Assembly (NCBI GenBank): GCA_018806985.1
Contig: JADANN010000149.1
Location: 496,001 to 560,000, forward strand
DNA from: Angiostrongylus vasorum
Taxonomy: Eukaryota > Nematoda > Chromadorea > Rhabditida > Metastrongylidae
Direction: 5' to 3'
DNA length: 64,000 nucleotides
The stretch's first letter is position 1. Every line of letters begins with the position of its first letter. The position numbers were made by a program, and so were the translations under genes. The notes beneath the pieces were generated by a model, which did no database searches, was not told where the DNA came from, and saw nothing but the letters and a program-made list of their open reading frames with translations. Of this stretch, positions 42,029 through 51,140 are shown in pieces.

Positions 42029-43864
42029 TCCACATTACTGTTGTGGTCGAAGCAGTGCGTGAAGCTGAAAATCCCACTCATTCCCAAAACGTTGGCGAGA
42101 ATTCTTCGATTGTCGAAACGAAACAAGTTCTGTCCTGTTTGCTTCACGGATGACAAAACAAATGCACCGTCAGCGCCATTAGCCCTTTTATGAGAATTTT
42201 ATGAACGATGAGTAAGGCTGAAAAGCAGTTCCGTGTTCTAAGTTCCGTGTTTAAACTGCTGGGTAACATATAGTTTGCCGCAGCATTTCCCTTGCGCTTT
42301 CAACACGGCACTGTACGTAGTCGGAAAATCCATGACGATGAAAAAGAAGCACCACAGTTACCTTGTTTTCGGTTGAGGGATAGGGCGATTGTTTGGAATC
42401 TCTTCAGAAACATCCTAGCATTCAAATGCTCATCTCAACGAAGAAAATGCCGCTGGAGTTGCCACTATATTTCTTTGCAGAATAGCAAACATCGCAGTAC
42501 CAGTTTTTTGCACTTTTGTTTATTGAAGTGCAAAGTAATTTTTTAATGTAACTTTGCTTCCAACAAAAACGGCAGCAATGGAAGAGTCCTTTATCACTAA
42601 GGCTTTTTGTCAGGAAAGTTTTAATTAAGAATGACCCACATGAATTCGCTAAGACAGAAGTCGGCATTTACTCCCACTGGCAATCTGTAACACTTTCTGA
42701 AGCTGTGGAGGCTTGAAGGAGCATCTATTGAGCTCGGCAGAACTTCACCAACAACCAAATACTATACGAACTCCTGTTGCCGTCCTCTGGAATTTTGAAA
42801 TTTCTGGTGTTCCTCTTCATCGTCATGGATTTTCCGACTACGTACAGTGCCGTTTTGAAAGCGCAAGGGAAATGCTATTGCAAGCTGTTTGTTAGTCAGC
42901 AGTTTAATCAAAACGACACGGAACTACTAGAACACGGAACTGCTTTCTCAGCTTTACTCATCGTTCATGAAATTCTCATAAAAGAGCTAGCGGCGCTGAC
43001 GGTGCTTTTGTCTTGCCATCCGTGAAGCAAACAAGACAGAACTTGTTTCATTTAGACAATCGAAGAATTCTCGTTAACGTTTTGGGAATGAGTGGAATTT
43101 TCAGCTCCACGCACTGTACGGAATGTACAATAGCAAGTTTTATTTTGTCTACACACAGTGGAGAAATCGCAGTGAATTGGCTGCGCTCCATAAACATCCA
43201 CCTTTATTAGAAACTTGGAAGGTTTAAAGGGGTGATCGCGGAATCCTAAGCTCACTCAGTCGCATCATCAATTAGGGGCTTACTTTCCTTTCGCAACTCG
43301 TTGAACTGTCCGTACATGCAGGCGTAACAGTTCTTGTGCATCAAGGCAAAACTTATTGTCATGGCGTAGTTTTTTGAAGACCAATTCCGATGCTGCTTCT
43401 CCTTTCCTTTCCCATAAGAGTGGACTCTTGGTGCTATCAAATTACACGTTCGTTTCCAAGTCCTTCAGTGAAATTCCGTAGAAGTGCTTCTAGATAACAG
43501 AAGAAATCGCTATTAACAAAAGTTCCTAGGCGTATTATATGGAAGAAGCTAACGAGAACATGAGAAGTTAACGGAAGCGACTTTGCTGTTGCAGTTAAGA
43601 GCGTTTCACACCGAAAATTCTACCTCGCTTTTATAAACCGATATCTTCTTCAAAAGATTTTTTCTCTAAAGTGTGCTTCTAACGACGGTGTTTTGTCGGT
43701 TGTGAATTTCCTTATTTGCGGGAAAGTCAGTATTATATGCCGCCGCAATACAAATGAGGAGGCGGGAACCCAGTTTAAGCAGTGGCAGCTGAGGTGTTGC
43801 CCTATTCATTGGAATTCCTAAAGCGGTAGCTTCCACATAACTCATTCACATTCAACATTCTACA

Positions 43865-44198
43865 TACAGTTCCCAGGATGGACTTTCTCTTAACCTCGGC
43901 ATTGGAGTATGAATATGTCGTTTTCTTGTTCAGCAATCGCGAGCTTCTTATACAACATACATTTACTTCCATAGAAAAGCACAATACAACACAACAGCAG
44001 CTGATCGTCGCCTTCTTCAGGGACCTGGAAGGGGTATACTGATGTACAATTCACTAGGCCAAACGCTCGAATAACACTTACAAAAAAGACGAAAAATTCT
44101 ATGGCAATTCCATGATCAGCAGCTTCTCGAGAAACTCACCGCTTTTTTCGTGACGTTCAATGAGGAACATTAGAAAAGCTTGTTACAGTCTAGGCTAG
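43865..44198 (-). mobile_element. PLE 3' end, minus orientation (left half of inverted pair)
   Basis: pLTR end (CCAGGATGGACTTTCTCTTA; TTGGAGTATGAATATGTCGT), degraded ribozyme core at about 43,999-44,031 (CAGCTGATCGTCGCCTTCTT, where the GAAAC part is deleted), then the tail. No coding sequence remains. Confidence 0.8.
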
Positions 44199-44199
44199 C

Positions 44200-44402
44200 T
44201 GACTTTTTTTCGTCTTTTTGTACGTGTTATTCGAGCGTTTGGCCAAGTACGTTGTACATCAGTATACCCTTCCAAGCCCTGAAGAAGGCGATATTGCCGA
44301 AACGTCAGCTACTGTTCTATTGTATTGTGTTTTTCTATGGAAGTAAATGTATGCTCTTTGACAATCTCGCGATTGCTGAATAAGAAAACGATGCATTCTA
44401 CC
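44200..44402 (+). mobile_element. PLE 3' end, plus orientation (right half of inverted pair)
   Basis: Tail (TTTTCGTCTTTTTGTACGTG; GTTTGGCCAAGTACG), ribozyme-like core at 44,275-44,310 and pLTR (ATGGAAGTAAATGTATGCTC; GCGATTGCTGAATAAGAAAA). It ends about 280 bp upstream of the start codon of the secreted-protein gene, so this inverted pair lies in that gene's presumptive promoter region. Confidence 0.8.
44275..44310 (+). ncRNA. Minimal hammerhead-ribozyme-like motif (PLE class 1)
   Basis: AGCC, CTGAAGA, A, GGC GATATT GCC, GAA, ACGT, C, AGCT. The core is intact. Stem I is weaker than in the 30.4 kb copy. Confidence 0.58.
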
Positions 44403-44663
44403 TACATTTCACCTCATTAACCAACTCCCGTAGGTTTTCGGATGGCAGGATTCGTCATAAATGTCGCTTCGAAGAGGTTCGATTGCAGTCAAACAATTGC
44501 GAAGCTTTAAACTCTTGTAAAACTCAAAATCCTGCGAAGACATCTGCCACGCTAACGTCACTGTTGTGCAAGTGCTGACCTCCAAATACTTTTTGCGTTG
44601 TGAATGAACTGATACAGAAAGTGTGAACTTCGTTTTCAGTCGAGTTTGCAATAATTACTTAGG

Positions 44664-44670
44664 TTTTTAG
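44664..44670 (+). promoter_or_regulatory. Candidate trans-splice (spliced-leader) acceptor
   Basis: TTTTTAG ends nine bases before the ATG at 44,680. Nematode spliced leaders commonly join within about 10-20 bases of the start at such acceptors. Support is position and motif only. Confidence 0.5.
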
Positions 44671-44679
44671 GAAGCAAAA

Positions 44680-47083
44680 ATGGATAGTCTCGCTGATGTG
44701 GTGCGACATCCGGCACTTCTGATTTCGCTTCTAGCCGCAGTCTCGACAGTGTTTGGATGTGGTGTGGCGCCACCAGGCCAATGTAATAAATAGAAGATTG
44801 CTATTCTAGTATAAAGACTGTATTTTTTGGATATAAAGCTCGAACTCAGTGAGAGTGGATATATCAAACCCTTGATCACTACTCAAAGGCCGTTGTATTT
44901 TGAACCTTTTGATGATTGATTTTGAGTATGAATTTTACATATCAGAAAAAAGAAAGAGAAGAGCTCTAAAGAAATAGGTTTAGCGGAGTGATCTGGTTTT
45001 AATAAGTACTAGCTATTGCCTTTTTCCACATCAAATTTTGTTGCAGCAAGGACTATGAACTTTACCTTGACCGGCTTTACCTTGCCGACGGTCATGACGT
45101 ACTCCACAGAGGCCAATATCCCTGCCCAGGTTCCTGGCATTGCAACCAGCGAACGGGGAGCTCAAGCATTTGTATCACGTATTGTAATGCAAGCAGTGAG
45201 TTTACAATTTTTAAATTTCAAACCCTTTTATCTGTTTCTGGAGGGGGTGTTGAAAGCGGCCTTTAATTTATTGACAATTCGTCATATTTCTAGTTTCTGT
45301 TCCGTTTGTATAGCGCGACATAACGTTAATGAAAACATTTCCACATAAAGTCTTAAAACAACTGAAAAACTTTGTTCTTCAGGTCTTTGATGTTCTTGAA
45401 CGGCAAGGTCGTAGCGCTGGTCTCTCTGATGCCATAATAGCGATTATTTTGGGTCAGCTTAGTGTTCAGATCAGTTACACTCCAATGCAATGCAACACCG
45501 TATTCCTAAACCCTCCTCCAATGATGCAGAACGATAGTGAGTCTACAGCATACTGCGTCCATAACGTAAATCTCAAACGTAAAGATCCTTATGACAAAGG
45601 AATCGTTAGAAATCGTTTGCGGTTTCATTCGCTGTGTTTCTCTAATCATAAAGGCCAACCCCGGTTATTACGGCAAGCGCACACATTCATTTTTTAGATT
45701 AATAAGGAGTAGCAAACAACAAATAATAAACAATAATGGTTAGTAGCAGTTGTATTACGAATACTGAAAGTGTTAGGTAGTAAGACGCTTTTGCCAACAA
45801 TTTATGGCGCCTGTGGTGAAATGAAACCGTCAGACAGATTTCGTACTCACCTTCTTTTAGGTCTGGATCATAGCCACATGAAGTATAATTAAAAGAGAAG
45901 TAGTGGCTGATATGGTTGATGAGAATGGCATTGTATAGTCAAAGCAATCTATGTGCGATTAAGCCAGCAAAAGAGGCAAAATTTCCCACTTACGATCATT
46001 CTTCTATAGAATGGACATAGCAGCAGGTTCTCGTCGCAAAAGTTCAGTGTTTACAACGAAATGTTTGTCTTCCCAGGAATCCTATGTAATGTAATTGGGC
46101 ATGGGGACGAATCATTAACTGCATATTTATTTATTTATATGATCTTATAAACTGTTCTTCTTTGGCTGATGAGAGGTTGATATAGGTCTTCGTTGTCGTT
46201 GTCATTGTCGTTGTTGTTGCTGTTGTTCTTGTTGGTTGATGGCTGACGTTTCGGCGATTTCGCCTTCCTTAAGGCCGTGATGTTACGAGGGGGACTGGTG
46301 AACTCAGCCATCGACCAACAAGAACAATAGCAACAACAACAACGACAACGAAGACCTATACCAACCTCGCATCAGCTAAAGAAGATCTGTTTACAAGATC
46401 ATATAAATAAATATACCAACTATCTATGCCGAGGTTCATAGAAAGTCGGTCTTTTGAGTACATATTTGTTCTCAAGCATTTAGCGCTTCAATTATTTTAC
46501 AAAATTGTTTCGAAGATCACATGCCCATTCCATGCACTGATCTAAAAAGCACTGCTACGTTTAATCACATTGGTTAGAATGAAGGAGAAAGCCTGAAAGA
46601 GCGCAGAAGCTTTAACAAGAAAAAAATTTTTTCTTTTTACAGTAATGAAGGAAGTCAACTGAAGAAAAATCTTGTTGTTCATCAAGTCGAAGCATAATTC
46701 TTTTACTAGGACACTTACCCAGTGTAATGTTTATGAAAACCTATTGATATTTTGAATGTAAGAAGCCGTTAACCTGAAGAAGTTTCTTCCAGTTAGGGCA
46801 ATGATGCTACAAAACTGCATTATTGTTGGCAACACGGTGACTGCCATATGCACTGTTGGAATGGGTCGAAAATGCAAATATGTGTATGACAGGCGATGGT
46901 TCGAATGTAAATCCTATTCCCAATCAACACTTGTCAATCTCAGGAACTCTCACGACAACGAACATCATCATGGCGAATTGGTCAAGAGAGATGTGGCAAA
47001 GTGTGGTGAACAGAGTGGTGCAAACCTTGGCATCGGGTCCATTTGGAGCCAACTTCTTCTCTGCACTTGCAAGTGTCGCGTAG
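44680..47083 (+). CDS. Nematode secreted protein of unknown function, four exons, last exon with a frameshift
   Basis: Exons by GT-AG junctions: 44,680-44,782, 45,047-45,195, 45,383-45,536 and 46,793-47,083; phases fit throughout. Exon 1 is a signal peptide (MDSLADVVRHPALLISLLAA, then VSTVFG) followed by CGVAPPGQ. Exon 2 reads TMNFTLTGFTLPTVMTYSTE, IPAQVPGIATSERGAQAFV. Exon 3 reads VFDVLERQGRSAGLSDAIIA, IILGQLSVQISYTPMQC. Exon 4 reads QNCIIVGNTVTAIC, then LSISGTLTTTNIIMANWS and LASGPFGANFFSALASVA. Between ICTVGMG and MCMTGDGSNVNPIPNQHL the frame must shift by one base. Removing one A from the AAAA run at 46,869-46,872 gives 231 residues ending at TAG 47,083. Five cysteines remain in the mature part. 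I associate this block pattern with small secreted proteins in Caenorhabditis and strongylids; function unknown. The shift is either a homopolymer error or an inactivating mutation. Confidence 0.85.
46118..46460. mobile_element. Inverted pair of PLE ends inside intron 3
   Basis: Minus-oriented end at 46,118-46,295 (TTATATGATCTTATAAACTG, GGTTGATATAGGTCTTCGTT, a GTT-rich stretch, then the ribozyme core) is followed by a plus-oriented end at 46,296-46,460 (AACAAGAACAATAGCAACAA, CGAAGACCTATACCAACCTC, CATATAAATAAATA, CCGAGGTTCATAGAAAGTCG). The arms pair over roughly 120 bases and would make a strong hairpin in the pre-mRNA intron (45,537-46,792). Confidence 0.8.
46241..46276 (-). ncRNA. Hammerhead-ribozyme-like motif (PLE class 2), core mutated
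   Basis: Minus strand: GGC, TTAAGGA in place of CTGAGGA, A, GGCG AAAT CGCC, GAA, ACGT, C, AGCC. Stem II is a perfect four-pair stem, but C3 and G5 of the core are changed, so it is probably inactive. Confidence 0.45.
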
Positions 47084-47158
47084 AACACGAACCAAACCGT
47101 GATATGTGAAATATGAGCTTTTTAATTTAATCTATATTTTTTGTAACGTTAAAGCAGC

Positions 47159-47164
47159 AATAAA
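47159..47164 (+). terminator. Polyadenylation signal AATAAA
   Basis: A canonical AATAAA lies 76 bases after the TAG of the secreted-protein gene, a usual 3' UTR length for nematodes. Confidence 0.65.
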
Positions 47165-47338
47165 GTGGTGAACGGGGAGTTGAATAGTCATAGTAACGCA
47201 AGCGGTTACGAGAAATCGTCGAATATGATTAATTTAAATTTAATGTTTTCTTGAGAAGTAATTCAGAAACTTGCAAATGAAACACATCAAGGGAGAAGAG
47301 AAAAGTTCCACGTTTGTAACTGAAGAAAACATTGGCAT

Positions 47339-47437
47339 CTTTTAACAGCGATGCGTGTTACTTTGCACACCACCGTACTCTGGGCCACACCTGTGGAGTA
47401 CGGTGGTGTGCAAAATAACACACATCGCTGTTAAAAG
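47339..47437 (-). repeat. Near-perfect 42-bp hairpin (inverted repeat) downstream of the gene
   Basis: Arms 47,339-47,380 and 47,396-47,437 match at 40 of 42 positions around a 15-base loop. Both mismatches are C opposite A on the plus strand, which become G-U pairs in a minus-strand transcript, so that RNA would pair at all 42 positions. The arms start CTTTTAACAGCGATG and end CACCACCGTACTC next to the loop. It could be a short fold-back (MITE-like) element, a microRNA-like or endo-siRNA precursor, or a boundary structure. Confidence 0.85.
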
Positions 47438-48650
47438 AATGCGTTAACTAAGTAGAGTGGACCTCAACCTGAGCCGAAATTGGCCTGACAAGCACTACCC
47501 AGACCCAAAGGAAGATTGGCATCTTTGTTTCGCTATAAGTGGAGAATGTTTGGTTTGTTATTCACGTGCATCAGCAATCCGGTAGAACACCGAGTGGGAA
47601 TCCATTCGATCCTTGAATGTGATCAAGATCTGATGAATACCGTTAATCTCGAAAATCCGAGCAACTTAAAAAAAACTCTCATTCCACACAAAGCACTCAT
47701 ATTATGCGTTCCGCTGCTCTTGCTCTACTTTTCTTCACAGTCTTGATAATTATAACTTATCATTGTAGGTAGAAATCTGTAAGAATCTTCTCAACGATGC
47801 TTCATTTGGTAAGCAGAACAGCGAGCGTTGTGAAATAGCACACTTTTTTTCCACTATGTGACAACGAGATAATACTGACTACCAATGCCCAAGTTGAAGA
47901 GGTTCGCCTGTTTTCGCAATTATCTAAAAACTCTTCTATAAGTTAATAATGCTTAGAAACATAACGTAACATAATTGCATCGAATGCTTAGAATCCTGAT
48001 GACGACATGTCGAGATCCGATTTGTTGCAGCCATGTGAGGAGATACTGACGTGAGCATCACTCGATGCGAGAGTTTCTCCAGTGTTTTCTAAGGACAGGG
48101 CAGGATGTATACCTCAGTATAGAGCATCATCTCTAACAATTTAGTCAGCAAAACACTTGAGATCGCGATCCCATCCTGTTACGGGTGATAACGACCGTTA
48201 AAGGTGAGATTGTTTTATGATGTCACTAGAAGGACAAAAAGGAAAAGATACAGACCGATCAATAGTCTAACCTATTCGAAAGAAGAAGATCCTGGGCTGC
48301 GTACTGTTCTAGGAAGCCTGCAGAATGCAAATTCCTCCTTCTAGGAGAATTGAATGATATATGAAGAGTTCATTGCGTATTTTAACGAAAATAGTCACAA
48401 AGATTTTTGCAGGAAGAAGAAAAGTTCTACAAAATGTGGACTTCAATCTCCTCCTTCCCCTTTACGAATGCGTATTATTTAGAGCTTACCACTTTGCTTA
48501 CATTTTTTTCTTACATTCCAATACATTCGGCAGAATATGTGGCGAATTCTTCTAAGGCGAATGGATATCGCCGCCATAAGTGCCAAAGAGAGATGGGAAA
48601 ACAAATTTCGTAATTAACTGAAATATCTCTGGATCCCTCTCAATGGTTTA
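47438..48650. other. No recognised gene
   Basis: AT-rich sequence with short frames (76 codons at 47,516; 64-68 codons at 48,361-48,613) lacking known motifs. Confidence 0.45.
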
Positions 48651-48654
48651 GCGC

Positions 48655-48831
48655 CTCATCGTAGCCGGGAGGTGTTCTTGGGTGTCGAGTTGCGACGTAC
48701 AGCGAGGGGATTCATCCAGCCGGCTGGGCCTTCCAACCTGAGAAGGAGTCCGGCGTTTCCATCAAGATGCCCAGCTAAGACTAAACCAATACCAAGATCC
48801 ACCACCGTCCTGGTTTCAAACCAGCCGCATA
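48655..48831 (+). repeat. Repeat D copy, 5' part (split by a PLE end)
   Basis: Landmarks GGAGGTGTTCTTGGGTGTCG, GGAGTCCGGCGTTTCCATCA, CTAAACCAATACCAAGATCC and CCAGCCGCATAG. It continues at 49,067 after the inserted PLE piece. Confidence 0.75.
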
Positions 48832-49066
48832 GTTCCCAGGATCGACTTTCTATTAACCTCGGCATTGGAATATGAATGCGTCGTTTTCTTGTTCAGCAAT
48901 CGTGAGGTTGTTAAACAGCATACATTTACTTCCATAGAAAAACACAATACAATACAACAGTAGCTGACGTTTCGGCAGTATCGCCTTCTTCAGAACCGCT
49001 TTTTTACGTGCCTTCCAATGAGGAAGATAAGAACAGCTGATTATAGTCGCATAAGGTTGATGACTC
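48832..49066 (-). mobile_element. PLE end inserted in repeat D, with internal deletion
   Basis: TTCCCAGGATCGACTTTCTA, CGGCATTGGAATATGAATGC, ribozyme-like core at 48,962-48,995, then a jump of roughly 120 bases in the tail to TTTTTACGTGCCTTCCAATG and GGTTGATGACT. Compared with an intact repeat D at 8.6 kb, part of the host repeat around the insertion is also missing. Confidence 0.8.
48962..48995 (-). ncRNA. Minimal hammerhead-ribozyme-like motif (PLE class 1)
   Basis: Minus strand: CTGAAGA, A, GGC GATACT GCC, GAA, ACGT, C, AGCT. The 5' strand of stem I is lost at the deletion (GGTT in place of GGCT). Confidence 0.55.
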
Positions 49067-49145
49067 AAACCTGGAAAGGAAATTATGCTGGGGCTCGCAT
49101 AACCAGTGAGGACGGGGCATCCAAGGATCCAAGTAAGTAGCCCCG
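49067..49145 (+). repeat. Repeat D copy, 3' part
   Basis: ATTATGCTGGGGCTCGCATA, ACCAGTGAGGACGGGGCATC, AAGGATCCAAGTAAGTAG: the conserved D end. Confidence 0.75.
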
Positions 49146-49420
49146 AATCTTCTGCGAAGGGGGTTTCTTTGAAGTTTTTTGAGGAAATACCAAAGGCGGT
49201 TAGGAATCATTCTCGTCTCTAAAAGAAACAAGAGAGGCATTCCAATAACCTGAAATTTGACTCTTTTGAAAATTCACCTTCTCCATTTGAATAGGTTTCT
49301 GACAGCACATAGCTCTAAAAAATCAGCATACAACTGTTGTTAACGCCACACGCCCAAATAACACGCCACATTCTCATTCAGAAATTTCATCAATTCAATT
49401 CAATCCAACTGTATTCAATG
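49146..49420. other. No recognisable feature
   Basis: Short spacer; near 49,390 a CAATTCAATTCAATCC stretch. Confidence 0.4.
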
Positions 49421-49615
49421 CCAATTTGTGCTCCCCCGATCAATCCCTTTGACGGGTGATTGCTGGTAGCACCCATAAAACGCTGCTCAGAGAAAGGCAA
49501 AGCGAAACTCTCACATGGTGTGGTGGGTGAAGGCGTTGGCCTCCAGAAAGGGTAATAGCGAGCTTCGATGTCCACCACAGACACCTGCGGTCCGGAAACG
49601 TATTTTCATTTTCGC
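49421..49615 (+). repeat. SINE-C copy
   Basis: GATCAATCCCTTTGACGGGT, AAACGCTGCTCAGAGAAAGG, the tRNA-like part ATGGTGTGGTGGGTGAAGGC with a degraded B box, then CCACAGACACCTGCGG. About 70 percent similar by eye to 50,035-50,215. Confidence 0.65.
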
Positions 49616-50034
49616 ACTCGTTCCTAAATTAGCTAAATTATGAATTGCAGGTTTATGTTTTTGTGGCAGGAAATTTAAACTCATTAAAGAAGTTCTCCCT
49701 ATTCAAAATTTAGGCATTCTCGCTCCACGGCTTTTGTCTAATATCTATACTTCAGAAGCCATCATGAATCGATGAAGCTGAGAAACAATGTGCTCAATGA
49801 GCAAGAAGTCCAAAGCAATCAGCTTGAATTTATAGCAAGTGTTTATAATATGTGAATGGAAATTTCAACACTCCTTTTCTTCTACAAAAGGGTGGCAGGT
49901 TTATCAATTGAAATCATAAAGTATTCAGTTTTTATTTATTGCCTTTTCTTTCTTTCATGGCAGGATATTATGTGAAATATAGCCGCAGTGATGCTGAGAT
50001 ATCTGCAAAACTCCGGATGAAGTGTCGGACAAAT
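49616..50034. repeat. Mostly unrecognised; inverted SINE-C 3' piece at 49,955-50,030
   Basis: CATGGCAGGATATTATGTGA and AGTGATGCTGAGATATCTGC match the inverted tail piece at 8,500-8,570. The rest is AT-rich with nothing recognised. Confidence 0.5.
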
Positions 50035-50215
50035 CGGCAATGTGCTCCTCAGATCAATCCCGTTTGCGGGTGAATGCTGATAGCGTCTATAAAACACGGC
50101 TGAGAGAAAGGTGAAACGAAGGACCCGCATGGTGTGGTGGTTAACGCGTTAGTCCCAGGAAAAAGTTAGTAGTGTTCTCGATCCTTACCGCAGACACCTG
50201 CATTACGGAGTTTTC
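50035..50215 (+). repeat. SINE-C copy
   Basis: CAGATCAATCCCGTTTGCGG, AACACGGCTGAGAGAAAGGT, the A-box-like ATGGTGTGGTGGTTAACGCG and B-box-like TTCTCGATCC, then CGCAGACACCTGCATTACGG. It is the copy with the best tRNA-like head of this family. Confidence 0.68.
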
Positions 50216-51010
50216 AAATGTCTCTGGTTAAAATCATAAATACATATATAATAGTTCTATCAACTCATCGTTTTAGTGATTAATCCAATCAACTGAAAGT
50301 TTTCCATCTCCTTCGTGCATTCTTTAGAATCGTTTCAAAACAGTAAAAAAAAATAATGTTGACAAAACTCATCGGTATCTCTTGCCTTCAAATCGGTTAC
50401 TGTAGAGATTTCTCCGTTTCAAATAATATAGCTATGTCGTCCGTCTCGCAAAGAGTGAACGTGTGCTGCTCTTTTCCACCGAATAGGTATGTTGCTGGTG
50501 TGACGACAATTTTTTTTCTTCACCGGTGTCCTAAGAGATCTGTAACAAGGCGGTTCCGGACTGTAACCACAAGCATTCGCTTCAGTGGGTCACAAGGTGA
50601 ATGTTCACTATGCAACCAACATTCTTCGAGGAAGGCGAGAGTTTTCGACACTACGACTATGCTACTTAGGGGGCGTGTGTGGCACAGTGGTCGGAGGAAG
50701 AATGATCATCTTTTTTCTTGGACGAAAAAATTCGAGATTCGTTCAGCAGTGTTTCATAGAGACCCGTATAATCCTAAGTGGTTGCTCTTTTAAATCTTCA
50801 CCAGGAGTTCCGTTGAGGCGCGTTGTCTTGTTCGTTTACAAATTCAATTAAGCAGTAAATGTCTGCTTAGATTCTGTGGTGAGTTTTGAGAATTCGTCGA
50901 TGACCATTATTTGCAGAGTCAGTGCTGGGTGGAAATGTAGGTCGCAATCAACTGCAGACTGCATCTAGCCCTACAAAAATTAAAGTAGTATAAAAACGTA
51001 GATAGAGGCC
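50216..51010. other. Mostly unrecognised; SINE-A head stub at 50,668-50,700
   Basis: AGGGGGCGTGTGTGGCACAG followed by TGGTCGGAGGA is an exact SINE-A start that then diverges at once, so it is a head-only stub. The 145-codon frame from 50,356 shows no recognised motif. Confidence 0.45.
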
Positions 51011-51140
51011 AAAAGCGTTTCAGCGCTGATTAATCCCTTAAGAATGAGCCAGGTACTACACTCCATTCGTAGAGACGTAGGTATGATTGAATGCAAATTT
51101 TACCTGTACAATGACTTGTGTGGTTCTAGCGACATATCAG
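51011..51140 (-). repeat. SINE-A copy, 3' part only
   Basis: GCGCTGATTAATCCCTTAAG, GATTGAATGCAAATTTTACC and TACAATGACTTGTGTGG correspond to the 3' half of the family. The tRNA-like head is missing. The 151-codon frame starting at 51,044 begins inside this repeat. Confidence 0.6.

Larger units (their letters stand above)
41075..43640. mobile_element. Large imperfect inverted-repeat element (long-TIR or fold-back element), unclassified
   Basis: The left arm (about 41,079-42,365) and right arm (about 42,775-43,545) are reverse complements over several hundred bases. Paired landmarks include CTTCCAAGTTTCTAATAAAG and GGTGGATGTTTATGGAGCGC at 41,527-41,566 against their complement near 43,190-43,225; CATTCCCAAAACGTT at 42,078-42,092 against 43,078-43,092; and TACGTAGTCGGAAAATCCAT in both. 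The 410-bp centre is not repeated. The left arm has two extra inserts: a PLE end at 41,235-41,390 and a 427-bp piece at 41,626-42,052. The right arm extends further to about 43,640, matching 34,680-34,790. No transposase was recognised. Confidence 0.8.

Noticed and set aside
41221..43640. CRISPR-like or tandem array
   Set aside because: The repeated blocks are long and inverted, not short direct repeats with spacers; the sequence is clearly eukaryotic.
50356..50793. 145-codon plus-strand frame
   Set aside because: It overlaps a SINE-A head stub and shows no domain or codon pattern suggesting a gene.
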